From: Kiritimatiellales bacterium
Lineage (GTDB): Bacteria; Verrucomicrobiota; Kiritimatiellia; Kiritimatiellales; Pontiellaceae
DNA length: 5,732 bases
NCBI GenBank assembly: GCA_030621805.1
Contig: JAUXGY010000140.1
Coordinates: forward strand, 1-5,732
Direction: 5' to 3'
Positions 5,274 to 5,732 of this stretch are shown here, piece after piece. The stretch's first letter is position 1; every line of letters begins with the position of its first letter. The notes beneath the pieces are model-generated. The model worked only from the letters and a program-made list of their open reading frames with translations, did not search any database and had not been told where the DNA came from. Made by a program: the position numbers and the translations under genes.

Positions 5274-5732
5274 CTAATTAAAATCCGACTCGGTCAACGT
5301 GGCTGATTTTCCGGCCTTCAGGGCAAGCACTCGCTTTTTCCCTTTGTATCGAATGGTGTGCTTTCCGCCCGTCCGGCTGCTGATGGTGGCGGAAACCAGC
5401 GAGCCACCTTTCCATTGCATACCCACTACAAGACCACCGCGGGCGCAGAGACCTTTCACACGGCCATCCGTCCAGACGTCGGGCAAAGCCGGGAGTAACA
5501 CGATCTCTCCGGTGTGGCTTTGGATGAGCATCTCGGCGACCCCGGCGGTGTAGCCAAAGTTTCCGTCGATCTGGAAAGGGGGATGGGCACACCAGAGGTT
5601 GTCGTAAAGCCGCCCGGAAATAAAGTTTCCAATTAACTTCATGGCATGGTTACCGTCAAGCAAGCGGGCCCAGAGGTTGATCTTCCAGCCCATGCTCCAT
5701 CCGGTGGCGGCATCGCCCCGGAAGTTCATGCT
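5274..5732 (-). CDS. Glycoside hydrolase family 95 (alpha-L-fucosidase) C-terminal part, truncated by the window edge
   Basis: The frame is open from 5732 down to the TAG at 5274-5276 (152 codons); the start and most of the protein lie beyond the right edge, so the internal ATG at 5729 is not a real start. The sequence is the end of a GH95 (alpha/alpha)6 catalytic domain: 'GWSMGWKINLWARLLDGNHA', then the hallmark 'AHPPFQIDGNFGYTAGVAEM', and 'EIVLLPALPDVWTDGRVKGL'. The rest is the C-terminal beta domain. From family knowledge, the Asp of 'PPFQIDGN' corresponds to a catalytic residue in the bifidobacterial 1,2-alpha-L-fucosidase; that assignment is from memory. Full-length members have roughly 750-850 residues and release fucose (some, galactose) from glycans, usually after export. 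It is upstream of hisG on the same strand, 116 bp away, but hisG has its own likely promoter. Together with the DUF1080 genes it suggests use of fucose-rich polysaccharides. Confidence 0.93.
   Translation of the reverse strand, partial: SMNFRGDAATGWSMGWKINLWARLLDGNHAMKLIGNFISGRLYDNLWCAHPPFQIDGNFGYTAGVAEMLIQSHTGEIVLLPALPDVWTDGRVKGLCARGGLVVGMQWKGGSLVSATISSRTGGKHTIRYKGKKRVLALKAGKSATLTESDFN

Overview
The window is a 5.7-kb piece of a bacterial chromosome. It carries two housekeeping genes (purB and hisG), a very small ribosomal-type protein gene, and parts of a polysaccharide-degradation repertoire: three DUF1080 / 3-keto-disaccharide hydrolase modules in two genes, plus the C-terminus of a family 95 fucosidase. 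DUF1080 and GH95 genes beside a COX24-domain microprotein, with gaps full of small dispersed-looking repeats, fit a marine or sediment member of the PVC group, for example a Kiritimatiellota (Pontiella-like) bacterium. That placement is inferred from gene content and style; no marker was searched.

Layout from left to right. A 5'-truncated two-module DUF1080 protein is on the plus strand (1-1185). A 160-bp convergent gap follows, holding an imperfect inverted/direct repeat element built on GGCAGAATnATT. Next is a secreted single-module DUF1080 protein on the minus strand (1346-2065). The 371-bp gap after it contains a decayed staphylococcal-nuclease-like gene on the plus strand (about 2175-2377) and a pair of nested hairpins (2381-2430). 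purB (2437-3792, minus) follows. Its upstream gap has two families of short tandem repeats, a plausible promoter, and the terminator of the next unit. That unit, on the minus strand, is hisG (4285-5157) followed 38 bp later by a 29-codon AURKAIP1/COX24-type ribosomal protein gene (4157-4246) and an intrinsic terminator (4092-4131). The C-terminal 152 codons of a GH95 alpha-L-fucosidase (minus) run off the right edge.

Functionally, purB (purine/AMP synthesis) and hisG (first step of histidine synthesis) are core metabolism and share PRPP/ATP-linked pathways, but they are separate transcription units here. The DUF1080 and GH95 genes probably serve breakdown of complex, fucose-containing glycans. 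The parts of the window that ordinary annotation would probably miss are the 29-aa COX24 gene, the nuclease relic and the intergenic repeat elements. I see no CRISPR array, tRNA, rRNA, intact insertion sequence, or convincing new multi-gene system.
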